Source: Pseudomonadota bacterium
GTDB lineage: Bacteria > Pseudomonadota > Alphaproteobacteria > Reyranellales > Reyranellaceae
Length of the DNA: 26,857 nt
Assembly (NCBI GenBank): GCA_023436825.1
Contig: JAEZHS010000738.1
Coordinates: 1 to 26,857, forward strand
Reading direction: 5' to 3'
The notes below the pieces were generated by a model. The model was not told the origin of the DNA. It ran no database searches and saw only the letters and a list, made by a program, of their open reading frames with translations. The position numbers and the translations under genes are program-made. Shown here in pieces: positions 24,259 to 26,857 of this stretch (the first letter of the stretch is position 1; each line of letters opens with the position of its first letter).

Positions 24259-24289
24259 TTGACCTTCCGGTTGCTGGAAGCCCTAGCCT
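24259..24289 (+). promoter_or_regulatory. CueR/HmrR-type promoter of copA
   Basis: TTGACC (-35, 24259-24264) and TAGCCT (-10, 24284-24289) are separated by 19 bases that contain the dyad CTTCC-N7-GGAAG (24264-24280). This spacing needs MerR-type DNA distortion, so Cu(I)-bound CueR/HmrR is the expected activator. It lies 33 bases before the copA start. No merR-family gene is in the window; it may lie just beyond the right edge. Confidence 0.78.
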
Positions 24290-24322
24290 CCGTTCATCAA
24301 ATTCGAACAGAGGACAGGAACG

Positions 24323-26857
24323 ATGAACGCCGTGCCGCAAATACAGTCCGCAGCAGCCAGGCAGAGCTTCCCGATCGAGGGCATGACCTGCGCATCCTGC
24401 GTGCTTCGTGTCGAGAAGGCGATCGCAACTGTCCCGGGTGTTACAGCGGCCACGGTCAATCTCGCCACCGAGAGTGCCGACATCAGCTTTGGCGGTACCA
24501 TCGATTCCGACGGGATCATCGCCGCGATCCGCGGCGCCGGCTATGACGTGCCGGTTGCGAGGCTTGAAGTCGACATCGAGGGCATGACCTGCGCGTCCTG
24601 TGTGAACCGTGTCGAAAGGGCGATTGCCGCGGTTCCAGGCGTAAAATCCGCCTCGGTCAATCTCGCCACCGAACGCGCGACCGTCGAGCTGCTTGCGGGT
24701 TCCACGTCACGCGCGGCGATCGACGCCGCCATCCGCAAGGCCGGTTATGAGCCGCGTCGCGCGGAGGCAACGGCGACTCCGGCGGAAACCGACAGTCGCG
24801 AGGATGCTCGCGACCGCGAGTTCTCCAGCCTCAAGCGCGACTTTGGTATCGCCGCTGTGCTGACGCTGCCGATCTTCGTGCTGGAAATGGGCTCCCACGT
24901 CTTCCCGCCGCTGCACCATAGGCTGATGGCGAATGTCGGTAATCAGCCGCTCTACATCGCCTTTTTCGTCCTGGCGACCATCGTCCAGTTCGGTCCTGGC
25001 CTGCGCTTCTACAAGAAGGGCGTGCCGGCGCTGCTACGCCTTGCCCCGGACATGAACTCGCTGGTGGTGCTCGGCTCAACGGCGGCCTGGGCCTACTCCG
25101 TCGTTGCGACCTTCGCACCGGGCGTGCTGCCGGACGGTACGGCCAACGTCTACTACGAGGCCTCCGCTGTCATCGTCACACTCATCCTGCTCGGGCGCCT
25201 TCTCGAAGCCAAGGCCAAGGGCCGCACCAGTGAAGCGATCAAGCGGCTGATGGGTCTGCAGGCCAAATCCGCCCGTGTCGAGCGCAACGGTCAGTTCGTC
25301 GAGATCCCGCTCGATGGGGTGGTCGCGGGTGATGTCGTCCAGGTGCGTCCGGGCGACAAGCTGCCGGTCGATGGTGTCGTGTTGTCGGGTTCGTCGTTCG
25401 TGGACGAGTCGATGATCTCCGGCGAGCCGATCCCGGTCGGCAAGGGAGAAGGCGCCGAGGTGGTCGGCGGCACGATCAACAAGACCGGCAGCTTCACCTA
25501 TCGCGCCACCAAGGTCGGCGCCGACACGCTGCTCTCCCAGATCATCCGCATGGTCGAGTCCGCGCAGGGCTCGAAGCTGCCGATCCAGGCAGTCGTCGAC
25601 AAGGTGACGGCTTGGTTCGTGCCTGCCGTCATGGCCGCTGCCTCGCTCACCTTCCTGGTCTGGCTGTTCTTCGGTCCGGAGCCGGCCGTCACCTTCGCGC
25701 TGGTCAATGCGGTCGCGGTGCTGATCATCGCTTGCCCCTGCGCCATGGGTCTCGCCACCCCGACCTCGATCATGGTCGGCACCGGCCGCGCCGCCGAACT
25801 CGGCGTGCTGTTCCGCAATGGCGAGGCGCTGCAGGCCCTGAAGTCGACGCAGGTCGTCGCCCTCGACAAGACCGGCACGCTCACGGCCGGCAAGCCGGTG
25901 ATGACCGATCTCGACGTCACCAGCGGTTTCGAGCGTGCGAAGGTTCTGGCACTCGTCGCTTCGGTTGAGGCCCAGTCCGAACACCCGGTTGCTGCCGCCA
26001 TCGTGGCTGCCGCTAAGGATGACGGCTATTCATTGGGTGAGGTCAGCGCTTTCGAAGCCGTGCCCGGCTTCGGTGTCAACGCGAAGGTTGGTCAGCACAA
26101 GGTTGCTGTGGGCGCCGACCGCTACATGGCCAGGCTCGGCATTGCGGTGGACACCTTCGCCGACACCGCAAGCCGCATGGGCAAGCAGGCCAAGACGCCG
26201 CTCTATGCGGCCGTGGACGGCGAGCTTGCTGCCGTAATCGCGGTTTCCGATCCGATCAAGCGTTCAACCCCGCAAGCCATTCGCGCCCTGCAGGCCATGG
26301 GTTTGAAGGTCGCGATGATCACCGGCGACAATCGTCGCACCGCAGAAGCGATCGCAGCCGAACTCGGCATTGACGAGGTCGTTGCCGAAGTGCTGCCCGA
26401 CGGCAAGGTTGATGCGACCAAGCGCCTGCGGGCCGGCGGCCGCGCCGTAACCTTCGTCGGCGACGGCATCAACGATGCGCCGGCCCTGGCCGAGGCTGAT
26501 GTCGGCATGGCGATCGGCACCGGCACGGACGTTGCGATCGAAAGCGCCGATGTGGTGTTGATGTCAGGCGATCTGCTTGGCGTCACCAATGCGATCGCGC
26601 TGTCGAAGGCGACGATCCGCAACATCCATCAGAACCTGTTCTGGGCGTTCGCGTACCACGCTGCCCTGATCCAGGTCTCGGCTGGTGCACTTTATCCCGT
26701 CAGCGGCACGCTGCTGTCGCCGATGCTGGCGGCCGGCGCGATGGCACTATCGAGTGTCTTCGTGCTCGGCAATGCGATGCGCCTGAAGCGCCTCCAGGCG
26801 CCCGTCAAGGAGGCCGGCGCAGCAGTCAGCGCTCGCGTGCTTGCCCCAGCCGAGTAA
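24323..26857 (+). CDS. copA: Cu(I)-exporting P1B-type ATPase CopA
   Basis: The 844-aa copper pump is complete; its TAA is the last codon of the window. Two heavy-metal-associated domains carry MTCASC (residues 21-26 and 88-93). The membrane part has the Cu(I)-type CPC motif (471-473, [11 protein letters not shown]), the TGE-like actuator loop as ISGEPIPV, the phosphorylated Asp515 in DKTGTLT, the SEHP motif of the nucleotide domain and [10 protein letters not shown] (713-722). It exports Cu(I) from the cytoplasm using ATP. AGGA lies 5 bases before the ATG. A CueR-type promoter precedes it and copZ diverges from it, forming a standard copper-resistance pair. It is functionally separate from the catabolic island. 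Identification is firm. Confidence 0.97.
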   Translation: MNAVPQIQSAAARQSFPIEGMTCASCVLRVEKAIATVPGVTAATVNLATESADISFGGTIDSDGIIAAIRGAGYDVPVARLEVDIEGMTCASCVNRVERAIAAVPGVKSASVNLATERATVELLAGSTSRAAIDAAIRKAGYEPRRAEATATPAETDSREDARDREFSSLKRDFGIAAVLTLPIFVLEMGSHVFPPLHHRLMANVGNQPLYIAFFVLATIVQFGPGLRFYKKGVPALLRLAPDMNSLVVLGSTAAWAYSVVATFAPGVLPDGTANVYYEASAVIVTLILLGRLLEAKAKGRTSEAIKRLMGLQAKSARVERNGQFVEIPLDGVVAGDVVQVRPGDKLPVDGVVLSGSSFVDESMISGEPIPVGKGEGAEVVGGTINKTGSFTYRATKVGADTLLSQIIRMVESAQGSKLPIQAVVDKVTAWFVPAVMAAASLTFLVWLFFGPEPAVTFALVNAVAVLIIACPCAMGLATPTSIMVGTGRAAELGVLFRNGEALQALKSTQVVALDKTGTLTAGKPVMTDLDVTSGFERAKVLALVASVEAQSEHPVAAAIVAAAKDDGYSLGEVSAFEAVPGFGVNAKVGQHKVAVGADRYMARLGIAVDTFADTASRMGKQAKTPLYAAVDGELAAVIAVSDPIKRSTPQAIRALQAMGLKVAMITGDNRRTAEAIAAELGIDEVVAEVLPDGKVDATKRLRAGGRAVTFVGDGINDAPALAEADVGMAIGTGTDVAIESADVVLMSGDLLGVTNAIALSKATIRNIHQNLFWAFAYHAALIQVSAGALYPVSGTLLSPMLAAGAMALSSVFVLGNAMRLKRLQAPVKEAGAAVSARVLAPAE

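Noticed and set aside
25076..25984. A 302-codon minus-strand frame inside copA
   Set aside because: It is Asp/Arg/Gly-rich antisense sequence of a certain gene with no domain of its own.
1..26857. CRISPR array, tRNA, rRNA or riboswitch
   Set aside because: I saw no regularly spaced direct repeats, no tRNA-like cloverleaf and no recognised riboswitch core in the intergenic stretches, although no covariance search could be run.

Overview
The window is high-GC, densely coded bacterial DNA. Long operons with ATGA start/stop overlaps, a CoxMSL-type molybdenum hydroxylase locus, a UTRA-domain GntR regulator and an IS481-type remnant suggest an alphaproteobacterium, probably of the Hyphomicrobiales (Bradyrhizobium, Bosea or Mesorhizobium-like). 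This is inferred from gene style only; there is no rRNA or other marker gene.

Layout. (1) Positions 1-8183, minus strand: one long operon, read from the right. It encodes a GntR/UTRA regulator, an amidase-signature hydrolase, an M29/NicX-like metalloprotein, a Rieske oxygenase, an ABC ATPase and permease of the nitrate/taurine type, a small ABM-domain protein, a nicotinamidase-like cysteine hydrolase, a class II aldolase-fold protein and the start of a TcuA-like FAD dehydrogenase that runs off the left edge. (2) Positions 8309-18368, plus strand, divergent from the regulator: two complete FAD / 2Fe-2S / Mo-subunit sets in tandem (order M-S-L, M-S-L), then an acyl-CoA ligase and a quinone oxidoreductase-type MDR protein. 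The second Mo-subunit gene is broken by an in-frame TAA. (3) Positions 18358-19903, minus strand: a polysaccharide-deacetylase-fold protein and a CoxG-like protein. (4) Positions 20181-23512, plus strand: alpha and beta subunits of a NagGH-like Rieske oxygenase, an ABC substrate-binding protein with a Tat-type signal, a stem-loop terminator and a VOC-fold protein. (5) Positions 23513-23871: remnants including the start of an IS481-type transposase. (6) Positions 23872-26857: divergent copZ-like and copA copper genes, each behind its own CueR/HmrR-type promoter.

How it may work. Regions 1-4 look like one catabolic island for an imported aromatic, plausibly N-heteroaromatic, compound. Uptake would use an ABC transporter whose binding protein is encoded 18 kb from its permease and ATPase. 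Hydroxylation would be by two Mo hydroxylases and two Rieske oxygenases. Ring opening may be by a relative of 2,5-dihydroxypyridine dioxygenase (NicX), followed by amide/C-N hydrolysis and CoA activation. The families are well supported; the substrate and the order of steps are inference. No ferredoxin or reductase for either Rieske oxygenase lies in the window.
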